A stretch of 64,000 nucleotides of DNA from Clostridia bacterium (GTDB taxonomy: Bacteria; Bacillota; Clostridia; Oscillospirales; Acutalibacteraceae). Position numbers and translations under genes: made by a program. The stretch covers positions 186,001 to 250,000 of the forward strand of contig JAKSQP010000001.1 of assembly GCA_024404025.1 (NCBI GenBank). Direction: 5' to 3'. Position 1 is the first letter of the stretch, and every line of letters starts with the position of its first letter. The notes under the pieces are model-generated. The model had not been told where the DNA came from and searched no databases. It worked only from the letters and a program-made list of their open reading frames with translations. Shown one piece after another: positions 44,799-53,800 of this stretch.

Positions 44799-46655
44799 TT
44801 GAAAAGGATCATCAGCCTTGCAGTATGTCTGCTGATTGTGTTTTCAACAGTCTGCATTGATGCTTCTGCGGCAAAAACTCCCGATCCTGTTATCCTGATT
44901 TCCGGATTTATGTGTTCGCAGCTCTTTACGGATTTCGGCACGGGTTCGCAGAAAAAAGTCTGGGGACCGGATGTTTCAAAAATTCTTTCGTATGCAAAAA
45001 ATGATTTCGGCGGCATGGTTTCCGATTTGTTCAAAGGAAAAGCCGAAGATTTCGGAGAAAAAATTGCAGACGGAGCCGGCGCAGCTCTCGAAGCGCTTCA
45101 ATGCAATCCCGACGGAACTTCAAAATATGAGGTTCAGCATTATCCGAATCATCCCGAAACCTCAAATGTTGAATATCTGCTGAAAAAAGACGGCGGAAAG
45201 TATCTTTACGAAAAGAATTTCTGCGTCTATATGGCGGAAAGAGTCGGAGGAAAAAGAGTTTTCTGTTTCCAGTATGATTCAAGGCTTGAGGCGAAGGAGC
45301 TTGCAGACGAGCTGCATCAATTCATCAAAGAGGTCAAAGGATTTACCGAAAGTGACAAGGTCAGTCTTGTTGCGCTCAGCTACGGAGGTCTCATAACCTC
45401 AACCTATCTGACTTTTTACGGAAACGAAAACGATGTCGGCAGAGTTGTTATGAGCGTTCCGGCTCTCGGCGGAACGAATATTCCGGCTAAAATTCTGCGT
45501 GGAGATATTGAGGTTTCGGAGGATTCGGTAACAACCTTTGTTGAAACCGCTCTCGGCGGCAGTTCAAATATGGCAAAAATATTTGAATCGAAAAGAATAG
45601 AATGGATAGACAGATTCGCAGCGGGCTTTGCCGATAAGCTGAGCCTTCTTGCAAAAAACTGGGGCAGCTTCTGGTGCCTTTGCTCGCAGGAGGAATATGA
45701 AAGCCTTAAGGCGGATTATCTTGACCCCGTAAAAAATGCGGAGCTTATCAGAAAAATTGATGTTATCCATAACGAGGTAATGCCGAAGCTTTCGGAAACC
45801 TATTCAAAGCTTATGGCGCAGGGAATGCAGATTTCGATAATCTGCGGCACGGGAAGCAGGCTTTGCCTCGGAGGTGACCTTAACGGAGATGTTATTCTTC
45901 CTGCAAGCGGTGTCAGCGGAGCAACAACGGCTCCTCTCGGAAGCAGATTTGCAGACGGCTACATGGGAATTCATTCTGCCTGCAAAGATAAAACGCATAA
46001 TCATATTTCACCTTCAATGGAAATTGACGCTTCAAGCGCATATTTGCCGGAAAACACATGGTTTGTTGAAAATCATTATCACGGGCAGTATTATTATGAA
46101 AATTATACCCGCTCGCTCGTTACAAAGCTTCTCACTTCCGATGAGATAAAGGATGTGTATTCTGACCCGGATTTTCCGCAGTTTGCGAATTCCGATAACA
46201 GTTACCGTTCAATAGATATCGGCTTTTCATCGGAAGATAAATCGGTTTTATCTTCTGAAAATAATGTGCTTATAATAAAAAATGTTACCGATAAGGATTA
46301 TATAAAGGTTATATCGGTTGTTTCGGATGAAACAGAGCTTGATTTTGATGCGCTCGGCTCGGAAATCATTTCGCCGGGAGAATCGGTTGAAATTCCGTTC
46401 AGCGGAAAAATCCCCGAAAAGGGGGCGTCAACAGCCGGAATCACAATTAATTTTATCCGTATCGGAACTCTCAATCCTTTCAGGTCACTTAAGTTTGATG
46501 TTAAACTCGAAAACGGAAAAGCTCCCGGATTTTCAAAGGCAATAGTGCCTGCCGAAACGGATTACAGAATGAAAATCAGATTTTCGGACAGAATCCTTTC
46601 AAAGCTTCGGGATTTCTCTCTGAAAGAAAAATTTGAATCCTTAATAGGAAAATGA
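44799..46655 (+). CDS. Secreted alpha/beta-hydrolase, lipase/LCAT-like, with C-terminal beta domain
   Basis: 618 residues starting at TTG 44799 (AAAGGAGGG six bases upstream), with a signal peptide (KRIISLAVCLLIVFSTVC) cut near residue 25. PVILISGFMCSQLF marks the first strand and oxyanion region, and VALSYGGLITSTYL near residue 203 is the nucleophile elbow. The block THNHISPSMEIDASSAYLPE matches the paralogue at 20646-22172. About 150 extra residues at the C-terminus look like a beta-sandwich ending in a basic stretch. Lipid or ester substrates outside the cell are likely; the precise activity is unknown. Confidence 0.75.
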   Translation: MKRIISLAVCLLIVFSTVCIDASAAKTPDPVILISGFMCSQLFTDFGTGSQKKVWGPDVSKILSYAKNDFGGMVSDLFKGKAEDFGEKIADGAGAALEALQCNPDGTSKYEVQHYPNHPETSNVEYLLKKDGGKYLYEKNFCVYMAERVGGKRVFCFQYDSRLEAKELADELHQFIKEVKGFTESDKVSLVALSYGGLITSTYLTFYGNENDVGRVVMSVPALGGTNIPAKILRGDIEVSEDSVTTFVETALGGSSNMAKIFESKRIEWIDRFAAGFADKLSLLAKNWGSFWCLCSQEEYESLKADYLDPVKNAELIRKIDVIHNEVMPKLSETYSKLMAQGMQISIICGTGSRLCLGGDLNGDVILPASGVSGATTAPLGSRFADGYMGIHSACKDKTHNHISPSMEIDASSAYLPENTWFVENHYHGQYYYENYTRSLVTKLLTSDEIKDVYSDPDFPQFANSDNSYRSIDIGFSSEDKSVLSSENNVLIIKNVTDKDYIKVISVVSDETELDFDALGSEIISPGESVEIPFSGKIPEKGASTAGITINFIRIGTLNPFRSLKFDVKLENGKAPGFSKAIVPAETDYRMKIRFSDRILSKLRDFSLKEKFESLIGK

Positions 46656-46660
46656 TATGA

Positions 46661-46693
46661 AAAAGGCAGAGTGCGCTGGGCACTCTGCCTTTT
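46661..46693. terminator. Terminator between second hydrolase and ispE
   Basis: AAAAGGCAGAGTG (46661-46673) pairs perfectly with CACTCTGCCTTTT (46681-46693). Flanking A and T runs make it suitable for both convergent transcripts. Confidence 0.85.
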
Positions 46694-46704
46694 GTATGTT
46701 CTGC

Positions 46705-47565
46705 TTATATAATTTCCGCTCCGTGGCGGCAAGGCATTGCGAGAAATGAATCGGGGCATATCTTTCTGACTTTTTCAAGGCAGGCTTCGGCATCGGTTTT
46801 GCTGCCGAACAAGCCGAAAACAGTCGGTCCGCTTCCGCTCATCTGGCAGAGCGATGCGCCGGATGAACGCATAATTTCCTTTATTTCAACCCTTTCGGGG
46901 ACTTCAACGACCTGCTCAAAAACATTTCCGGCATAGCGGCAGATATTTTCAAAATCGCCATTTTCGCAGGCATCAAGCATTTTCATACAGTCGGGATGAT
47001 AAATGTGGGTGCTGTCCGCATCGGCGTAAGCCTGCGCAGTTGAAACGCCTCTGTCCGGCTTTGAAAGCACAATAAAGCACTCTTTAAGCGGAGCGAGCGG
47101 GGCAAGCACTCCGCCCGTGTTCAGGGCAAGCCTTGTGCCGCCGAGAATGCAGAACGGGATGTCACTTCCGACGGAAAGACCCGTTTTCAGCAGCTCCTCC
47201 TCAGTCAGAGCATTATCATACAGTCTGTTCAGAGCAGCAAGAACTGCCGCTCCGTCTGCGCTTCCGCCTGCAAGACCTGCGGCAAAAGGAATCCTTTTTT
47301 CTATGTGAATCTTAACGGCAGGCTCAATATTTGCTTTTTTGAAAAATGCGTCAGCCGCTTTATATGCGATGTTTTTTTCGTTGCAGGGAAGTCTTTCGTC
47401 AGAGCAGGTAAGAGCAATTCCGCTTTCGGCATTTTCAACCGTTACCGTGTCACAAAGGTCAACGGACTGCATAACCATAAAAAGACTGTGGTACCCGTTA
47501 TCAAGTTTTCCGACTATATCAAGAAAAAGATTGATTTTTGCCGGCGCATCAACGGTTATTTTCAT
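46705..47565 (-). CDS. ispE: 4-diphosphocytidyl-2-C-methyl-D-erythritol kinase
   Basis: GHMP kinase of the MEP isoprenoid pathway. N-terminal APAKINLFLDI, the GHMP ATP-loop PFAAGLAGGSADGAAVLAAL (about residues 89-108), and a C-terminal MSGSGPTVFGLF motif. 286 residues, normal. AAGGAG precedes the ATG. It supplies isopentenyl precursors, hence undecaprenyl phosphate for the wall enzymes encoded earlier in the window. Confidence 0.93.
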   Translation of the reverse strand: MKITVDAPAKINLFLDIVGKLDNGYHSLFMVMQSVDLCDTVTVENAESGIALTCSDERLPCNEKNIAYKAADAFFKKANIEPAVKIHIEKRIPFAAGLAGGSADGAAVLAALNRLYDNALTEEELLKTGLSVGSDIPFCILGGTRLALNTGGVLAPLAPLKECFIVLSKPDRGVSTAQAYADADSTHIYHPDCMKMLDACENGDFENICRYAGNVFEQVVEVPERVEIKEIMRSSGASLCQMSGSGPTVFGLFGSKTDAEACLEKVRKICPDSFLAMPCRHGAEII

Positions 47566-47604
47566 TTTATTCTCCTTATTTGGGCAAATTGTTTCGGATT
47601 ATCG

Positions 47605-48426
47605 TCACTCAATTATCGGGATAAGAGTCGGCGTTCTGTTCTGATAAATCGCAATTTTGTCAAATCCGCATTTCAGAGCAAGCTCATAGCCTTTGTCGAT
47701 TCCCGCTCCGAGATCCTTTGCATAGTGTGCGTCCGAGCCGATAGTGATAAGCTTTCCACCGAGTTCTTTGTATCTTCTGACTATTGATTCGTTCGGGGAT
47801 GTTTCGCCTATCTGCTGGCGAAGGCCTGCGGTGTTGATTTCAAGAGCTTTTTCATTTTTTATGAGAGTTATCAGAATTTCATCAATGATTTCGCTGAATC
47901 TGCTCATATCAACGGCAATTCCGTATTTGCCGGTTATGTAGCGCAGGGGATAGGTTATATGGGCGAGAGTGTCAAACTTTGCCCATTGAGCAAGCTCAAG
48001 CTCGCATTCAAAATATCTTCGGAGCAGTTCAATATGGTCAACGCTTTCGTCGCTGAAATCCATATAGTAAGGATCGTCCTGATTCGGCAGATTATGAATT
48101 GCTCCGATGACAATATCATATTTCATTGCGTCTATGAGTTTTTCGGCAACGGGTTTATCATAGACTGCCTGGCCGAGCTCTGCGCCGACGCAGACGAGGA
48201 GCTTGCCTTCAAACGCCGATTTTGCCTTGGAAATTTCAAAAAAAGACTGGATTGCGGTGCGGTCAAAACGGTCTCTGTAAAAAGCGTCTATCTCAAGATG
48301 ATCCGTGAACGCAACCGCTCTCATTCCTTTCATGCAGGCGGTTTCGCAGAGAAACATCGTTGAATGGTGGCCGTCAAATGAGCAGTCGGTATGTGTGTGT
48401 AAATCAATGATATTTTTAAATGCCAA
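47605..48426 (-). CDS. PHP-domain phosphatase, histidinol-phosphatase-like
   Basis: The PHP-type metal site is visible: DLHTHTDCSFDGHH at the N-terminus, AFTDHLE, IGAIHNL, and SDAH near the C-terminus. The start is best set at TTG 48426 (LAFKNIIDLHTHTD), with GGGAAG upstream; the frame is open further upstream without a site. 273 residues fits HisK-type histidinol phosphate phosphatases, but no other his genes are nearby, so the substrate is uncertain. It is 39 bp upstream of ispE and probably co-transcribed. Confidence 0.8.
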   Translation of the reverse strand: MAFKNIIDLHTHTDCSFDGHHSTMFLCETACMKGMRAVAFTDHLEIDAFYRDRFDRTAIQSFFEISKAKSAFEGKLLVCVGAELGQAVYDKPVAEKLIDAMKYDIVIGAIHNLPNQDDPYYMDFSDESVDHIELLRRYFECELELAQWAKFDTLAHITYPLRYITGKYGIAVDMSRFSEIIDEILITLIKNEKALEINTAGLRQQIGETSPNESIVRRYKELGGKLITIGSDAHYAKDLGAGIDKGYELALKCGFDKIAIYQNRTPTLIPIIE

Positions 48427-48502
48427 GTCATCGCTTCCCAAATATTTCTTAAATATATAATAACACATTTTTCTGAAATATAAAGGTATTTTCAAAAAAA
48501 TA

Positions 48503-48531
48503 TTGAGTATTATATTGATTTGTGATAAAAT
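48503..48531 (+). promoter_or_regulatory. Promoter of rfbD
   Basis: TTGAGT, 17 bases, TAAAAT, with the ATG 42 bases downstream; divergent from the PHP gene. Confidence 0.55.
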
Positions 48532-48573
48532 AATTTAAAATATCGGGCAGTGTTGTCAATAAGGAAGCGAAAC

Positions 48574-49404
48574 ATGAAAGTTATCGTTACCGGCGCCGGC
48601 GGTCAGCTCGGCACCGATGTTATGAAAGAACTGAAAAAGCTCGGATGCGAAGCGATTCCCGCAGATCTTCCGGAGCTTGATATAACAGACAAAGAAAAAA
48701 CAATCGGCGTTATCTCCGGGAATCATCCCGATGCGGTTATTCACTGTGCGGCTTTTACCGCCGTTGACCTTGCAGAAACGGAAAGAGAAAAATGCCGCTC
48801 GATAAATGTTGACGGAACGGAGAACATCGCTTATGCGTGCAGGCTCTGCGGCGCAAAGCTTCTCTATTTAAGCACCGATTATGTTTTCGGCGGCAGGGGA
48901 GATGTTCCCTATGAAACCGATTCCGAAATTTCCCCCTGCAACTATTACGGCGAAACAAAGTATCTCGGCGAAGAAGCTGTTCGTAAAAACGGAAAACACT
49001 TTATAGTCCGTATTTCGTGGGTGTTCGGAAAGAGCGGAAAGAATTTCGTGAAAACGATGCTTCGCCTTTCGCAGGAAAAAGATGAAATCAGCGTTGTTAA
49101 CGATCAGGTCGGCTCCCCGACCTATACGCCTGACCTTGCTTCGCTGCTCTGCAAAATGATTGCAACCGAAAAATACGGCACATATCATGCGACCAACGAG
49201 GGCTTTTGCTCATGGGCGGAATTCGCAGAGAAGATCATGGAACTGTCCGGCAGCAAAACGAAGATAGTTCCGATCAGCTCCGCAGAATATAAGTCTGCCG
49301 CAGCAAGACCCGAAAATTCAAGAATGTCCAAAGTATCGCTTGACGAAAACGGCTTTGACCGTCTGCCCTCATGGCAAGATGCGCTTGAGAGATATTTTAA
49401 ATAG
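48574..49404 (+). CDS. rfbD: dTDP-4-dehydrorhamnose reductase
   Basis: Short-chain dehydrogenase fold for the last step of dTDP-L-rhamnose synthesis. Nucleotide motif VTGAGGQLGTD, the segment VIHCAAFTAVDLAE, catalytic-site STDYVFGG and YYGETKYLGE (Tyr/Lys pair), and VNDQVGSPTY. 276 residues. ATG 48574 has AAGGAAG upstream. It works with rfbC (27987-28538). The M23 peptidase gene follows after 8 bp. Confidence 0.93.
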   Translation: MKVIVTGAGGQLGTDVMKELKKLGCEAIPADLPELDITDKEKTIGVISGNHPDAVIHCAAFTAVDLAETEREKCRSINVDGTENIAYACRLCGAKLLYLSTDYVFGGRGDVPYETDSEISPCNYYGETKYLGEEAVRKNGKHFIVRISWVFGKSGKNFVKTMLRLSQEKDEISVVNDQVGSPTYTPDLASLLCKMIATEKYGTYHATNEGFCSWAEFAEKIMELSGSKTKIVPISSAEYKSAAARPENSRMSKVSLDENGFDRLPSWQDALERYFK

Positions 49405-49412
49405 GAGTTTAT

Positions 49413-51608
49413 ATGGATAACGAAAACAACAAAGCTCCGGAAAACGAAAGCCAAAACGCCTTTGATGAAATAATGGCGGACTTTCGCAATCTGACGATGC
49501 TTTATTCCGATTCTCCGCCCGAGCCGGAGCCCGAAAAGCCTGCCGAGCCGGTTTCGAGAGAAGACGAGCTTCGTTTGAAGGAAGAACAAAGAAGAAAAGC
49601 GGAAATGAACGCTATCCGTGAGGATATTGAGAGAAGATATTCGTTTCAGCTTGAAAATGCGAAAAGCAGATCCGAAGAAACTCCGCCGCCGCCGAAAAAG
49701 ACCTATATAGAGGTTCCTTCTGCCGAAGAAACGGTCAGAGAGGAAATCGAAAGAATAGACAGTCTGATTGATTCGGGCATTGACGGCGAAGAGAAAAAAG
49801 CGGAAGAGGCTTTGCCCGCAGCCGAAGAAAAACCGGGAAAAAGCAAAAGAGCAAAGAAACCGAAAAAAGAAAAAAAGAAAAAACAGCCCGAATATATCAC
49901 CGATACGGGAGATTTATATTATTTCATCTATTCTTTCGGAGATGTTATTTACAGATTCTTTTTGAGAATATTTGAAATTGTTTTCGGAATTATAAAATTC
50001 CCGTTTGTGAAGCTCGGCAAGGCTTTAAGCTCTGCAACCGCAGGCACAAAGCTCCGCTTGAGAAGATACCTCAAAGCAACGGCTGAAGAAGCGGCATATT
50101 TCAGAAAAGAAATCAGATCGGCGAGAAAAAATATCAGAATCGCCTTGAAAAAGCCGAAGGTTCTTCCGTCCGTGCTCGGCCACTATTTCAAAAAAGCATG
50201 GACAAGGCACAAGGATCTTCTGCGCACGGCGGTCAATATCGCCCTGCCTGCCGCTTCGCTTACCCTGCTTATATTTACAATCAACTATTGGAACAGCGTT
50301 ACTTTTGCTCTTGAGGTTATATATAATGAAAAGAGCATAGGCTATATCAGCGATGAATCGGTCTATATCGAAGCAAAAAAGCTTGTTAAAGACCGCTTGA
50401 GCAACACATCAACGGCAGAAATCAACTATTCGGGCACGGCGAATCTCAACGCCCGCTATGCGCTTTCGCTTGTTTCAATTCAGGATATAAATGACGCAAG
50501 AACAATTTCCGATAAGATAGTTGAAAATTCTGTTGATAATCTTACCCATGCCTGCGGCGTTTATATTGACGATAAATTTGTCTGCGCAGTAAAAAATGAA
50601 TCCGATGCAAAAACGGCTTTCTATAATATACTTGAGCCGTATGAAGAAGAGGCAAAGAAAGGCAATTATACCGTCAGCTTTGCCGAAAATATAGACTATA
50701 TTCAGGGACTTTACAGCGACGATGAAAGCATAATATGGGATGCTTCAAGGCTAGAATCGGCATTGAGAGGCGAGGCCGAAAAGCAATATCTTTATACTGT
50801 TCAGGGCAATGAAACGATTGACGAAATCTGTTCAAAATACGGCGTTTCTTATGAAAAGGTCGTTCAGGATAATCCGGATGCAGATCTGAATAATCTCAAG
50901 AAGGGCGATATGGTTATCGTCAGGATCTCAACAAAATATATCAGCTTCAAAAAGACCGTTACAACTTCATCGGTCAGAGAGGTTGAATTTGAAACTGTTC
51001 AGAGAAGAGATGCAACAAAGTTCAGCGGATACAGAGTTGTTCATCAGGAAGGCGTCAACGGAACGGAAAGAGTTATCAAAACGGTCACATATATCGACGG
51101 CGAGCTTGATGACACTCAATATTCTTATGAAATCATCAAGGAGCCGGTTGACGAAATCGTTACCGTAGGAACAAAGACAACAGTCAACGGAGTTTATGTC
51201 GGCTATGCAACGAAGATGGGATTCCTGTGGCCTGCGCCGAGCTGCCATTATGTCAGCTCTCCTTACGGCTGGCGAAGCAGCGGCTGGCACAACGGAATTG
51301 ATCTTTGCCGCTCCGGCGGCGGAGCATACGGAACACCTGTTATTGCTTCAAAGGGCGGAATTGTTGAAAGGGTTCAGCGCAGCAATTCAAGCTACGGTTA
51401 TATGGTTCTCATTGACCACGAAGACGGATATATGACAAGATATGCGCACATGGTTGCAGGCTCTATTCTTGTTTCGGTAGGTCAGAGAGTTGAAGCGGGC
51501 CAGACAATCGGCAAGGTCGGCTCAACCGGCAACTCAACCGGTCCGCATCTTCATTTTGAAGTTATCTGGCAGGGAGAAACACAGAATCCGGCAAAATATA
51601 TATCATAG
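49413..51608 (+). CDS. Membrane-anchored M23 peptidase with LysM and G5 domains
   Basis: 731 residues. A long N-terminal cytoplasmic part (about 1-270), first acidic and then Lys/Arg rich, precedes one membrane helix (about 276-296). Outside follow a sensor-like region, LysM (YTVQGNETIDEICSKYGVSY, about 467-515), a G5 domain (FKKTVTTSSVREVEFETVQ..., about 515-595) and a C-terminal M23 domain. Zinc ligands are seen in HNGIDL, RYAHM and GPHLHFEV, so the endopeptidase is probably active. Expected role is peptidoglycan cross-link hydrolysis in growth or division. AGGAG precedes the ATG. Confidence 0.87.
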   Translation: MDNENNKAPENESQNAFDEIMADFRNLTMLYSDSPPEPEPEKPAEPVSREDELRLKEEQRRKAEMNAIREDIERRYSFQLENAKSRSEETPPPPKKTYIEVPSAEETVREEIERIDSLIDSGIDGEEKKAEEALPAAEEKPGKSKRAKKPKKEKKKKQPEYITDTGDLYYFIYSFGDVIYRFFLRIFEIVFGIIKFPFVKLGKALSSATAGTKLRLRRYLKATAEEAAYFRKEIRSARKNIRIALKKPKVLPSVLGHYFKKAWTRHKDLLRTAVNIALPAASLTLLIFTINYWNSVTFALEVIYNEKSIGYISDESVYIEAKKLVKDRLSNTSTAEINYSGTANLNARYALSLVSIQDINDARTISDKIVENSVDNLTHACGVYIDDKFVCAVKNESDAKTAFYNILEPYEEEAKKGNYTVSFAENIDYIQGLYSDDESIIWDASRLESALRGEAEKQYLYTVQGNETIDEICSKYGVSYEKVVQDNPDADLNNLKKGDMVIVRISTKYISFKKTVTTSSVREVEFETVQRRDATKFSGYRVVHQEGVNGTERVIKTVTYIDGELDDTQYSYEIIKEPVDEIVTVGTKTTVNGVYVGYATKMGFLWPAPSCHYVSSPYGWRSSGWHNGIDLCRSGGGAYGTPVIASKGGIVERVQRSNSSYGYMVLIDHEDGYMTRYAHMVAGSILVSVGQRVEAGQTIGKVGSTGNSTGPHLHFEVIWQGETQNPAKYIS

Positions 51609-51611
51609 TTA

Positions 51612-51657
51612 AAAAGAGAGATGAAATTCGGAATTTTTCGAAAATCATCTCTCTTTT
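51612..51657 (+). terminator. Terminator of rfbD-M23 operon
   Basis: AAAAGAGAGATGA (51612-51624) pairs perfectly with TCATCTCTCTTTT (51645-51657), with a short inner hairpin. Confidence 0.85.
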
Positions 51658-51682
51658 GTTTGGCCAATATCATTTCCCGCAG

Positions 51683-51836
51683 GGTAAGTATTTATGCTTA
51701 CCGAAAAAGTGACAAGGCAAACATCGTAGGGCAAGCATTTAAGCTTGCCGAAAAAATCGTAGGGTAAGCATTTATGCTTGCCGTCATTCTGCAAAATCAA
51801 TTGTAAATTTATACACGGCACGGATAAATCCGTGCC
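51683..51836. repeat. Cluster of four short palindromic repeats
   Basis: Four 20-bp palindromic units: 51683-51702 (GGTAAGTATTTATGCTTACC), 51730-51749, 51763-51782 and 51817-51836 (GGCACGGATAAATCCGTGCC). The middle two follow the same CGTAGGG lead-in. They resemble the REP-like palindromes scattered in clostridial genomes. They fill most of the 239-bp gap between the M23 gene and the decayed kinase; no coding seen. Confidence 0.75.
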
Positions 51837-51847
51837 CTTCAATTCTG

Positions 51848-53347
51848 TTATCCGAAAATATCGGAAAGGGTGTTAAACAGCTTCGGAATATCAATCGGCT
51901 TTGCAAGGTGTCCGTTCATTCCGGCATCAAATGCGTTTTGCTTATCCTCGTCAAATGCGTTTGCCGTCATCGCAATAATCGGGATTCCGGAGGCATATTG
52001 ATTCGGAAGCGCTCTGATGGCTCTTGTTGAATCATAGCCGTTCATTCTCGGCATCTGGATATCCATCAGAATGAGGTCATACTGACCCTGCGCCGCATTC
52101 TGCATCTTTTCAACGGCAATGTCACCGTCTTCTGCGGTGTCAACAATGATTCCCTCTTCTTCAAGGATTTCCGTTGCGATTTCACGGTTAAGCTCGTTAT
52201 CTTCAACAAGAAGAATCTTCTTTCCGCTGAAATTCAAAGGAACATTTTTGGGAATCTCTTCCTTGGGTGAAACAGGCTCTGCAATGCGATATTCAAATTC
52301 CAGAACAACTGTTGTGCCGGCTCCGAGCTTGCTTTCGATTGCAATCGTGCCGCCCATCAGTTTTTCCTGCTTCGATATGATCGTGATTAAAAGGAAAATA
52401 CCGCTGAGGCTTATCGCAAGGAAAATCAAAAGAATGATAGCATTGTTTTTGACATTTCGATATAAGTGATTCGATTGCTCGCAGATTCCGATTTCATATT
52501 GTTCAAAGTCAAACAGGGTGTAAACATATTTCGTTCCGTTAACTTTGATTCTTTTGATTTCTTCGGAAGAAACGCTGAAATCTATCGGGGCTTCATTATC
52601 CGAAAGGCCGTATAATTTATCGTTGGTTGAAGAAACGATTTTGTCCCGCCTGGAGTCATAGATGAAATACATTGTGTTTTCCAGGGGCATCTTGTAGAGG
52701 ATCTTTGAAATATTGCTCCTGTTCAGCGCATTAAGAAGACGAGCGGGAGATACGCCTATCTGAACGATGCTGTCTCTGTCTGCACGCCATACCGCTGCAC
52801 ACATAATAAGCTTGCCGTCCTTTGAATTCGGGGTAAGGTCCTGGCAGATTTCAAGATTCATATTGTCCATCATGCGCTCAAAGAATGCAATCTGACCGCC
52901 GCTGTAAATGCCGTATCCGACATAATCGGGAACGGTGCTGTAAGTGATCAGACCGTTCTGGCCGAAAATGTTGATTTCATCAATATTCAGAATTGATGCC
53001 AGCTCGCAAAGCTCATCGTAATTTTTCTGAAGGTCGGGATTGTTTTCGAGAATATAGGCAACGGCTTTGGCTCTGTCAATATATTCTTCCTTCAGCGATG
53101 TTTGAAGAGCATCGTTGTCGTTATCGTTATTTTCGATCAGCTTTCCGATCTGCGAAGAAAGGACCTCCGCCGAGCTTAAGAAATGCTGTTCGGTACCTCT
53201 TACGATCACAAACTGGCAGCAGATGAACATTATGATAAAAATAGCCGCCATAGCAACAAGAAGACGAAGCTTATTCGCTTTGTTGATTTTCAGATTATAA
53301 GTTTTTTCTTTGCCGCCCCTCTACTGAAGCGCTGATTTGTTTTTCAT
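51848..53347 (-). pseudogene. Decayed hybrid sensor histidine kinase: early stop and missing kinase core
   Basis: Reading from the likely original ATG at 53347 (AAAGGGATTG upstream), codon 9 is TAG (53323-53321) and the frame then continues unbroken; the next possible start is ATG 53251. The remaining product has a membrane helix, an extracellular sensor region (about 230 residues), a second helix (AIILLIFLAISLSGIFLL) and a short linker SKQEK. It then jumps straight to LMGGTIAIESKLGAGTTVV, the last part of a HATPase_c domain. The phosphorylated-His helix and the N, G1 and most G2 boxes are absent. The C-terminal receiver domain is intact (Asp in DLILMDIQMPRMNG, Lys in AKPID). It could still make a membrane-tethered receiver, but kinase activity is lost. 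Confidence 0.8.
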
Positions 53348-53545
53348 ATTCTCAATCCCTTTGAATATTTTTATCGGCAATACACAATTCGGGGTTATTG
53401 CGTTTAAAGAAAAATCTCCATTTGTAATAATAACATATATGTTTTAAATATCAACATACTACTTGTTTTTTTGCTGTATAGTTTTTTCAGCATCGTATTT
53501 TGTATAAGTTTCATAAGAGAATGACGATGACGAAACAGAAAAAAA

Positions 53546-53572
53546 CTGCCTGATTTTTAAAAAATCAGGCAG
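53546..53572 (-). terminator. Minus-strand terminator without a gene in front, possibly that of a displaced guaA
   Basis: CTGCCTGATTTTT (53546-53558) pairs with AAAAATCAGGCAG (53560-53572) around one base. On the minus strand the stem is followed by TTTTTTTCTG. No minus-strand gene lies to its right until after 60.7 kb. The guaA-end-like att core lies 80 bp upstream, so this would be the natural place for the guaA terminator. The rest of the 198 bp between the decayed kinase and this hairpin holds nothing recognisable. Confidence 0.6.
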
Positions 53573-53652
53573 CTCACGGTTTTTATATCAGATGATGCCA
53601 AAAGCCGTTTTCGGATTTTAAAAGTCCTTTGTTATCAAGGCTTTAAGGCATT

Positions 53653-53671
53653 CTTGGTATTATTCCCACTC
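53653..53671. repeat. att core copy 1 (19-bp direct repeat, guaA-end-like)
   Basis: CTTGGTATTATTCCCACTC, identical to 60621-60639. On the minus strand it contains GAG TGG GAA TAA, the codons E-W-E-stop that end many GMP synthase (guaA) genes; guaA 3' ends are known integration sites of genomic islands. Upstream codons here do not encode GMP synthase. Confidence 0.6.
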
Positions 53672-53769
53672 AACTCTTGTTAAACATCTTTGTTAAAGGA
53701 ATATGGTAACTGATGTTTAATATCCAATGACAGCAAACATTTCCTGTATTATCCTCGCTGCCGGAGTGT

Positions 53770-53800
53770 TTGTTATCATTTTGTTATCATGTGATAACAA
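53770..53800. repeat. Candidate integrase arm sites, element A
   Basis: TTGTTATCA at 53770-53778 and again at 53781-53789, then its inverted form TGATAACAA at 53792-53800, all on an 11-bp period. A further copy lies at 53629-53637 on the other side of the att core. Regular helical spacing around the core suggests binding by a recombinase or its directionality factor. Apart from these repeats, the operator and the promoter, the 660 bp between 53348 and 54007 contain no recognisable gene. Confidence 0.5.

Noticed and set aside
53321-53323. TAG at codon 9 of the hybrid kinase as recoded (read-through) codon
   Set aside because: No sign of pyrrolysine or selenocysteine machinery or a recoding element. 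Together with the missing kinase core, decay is simpler.
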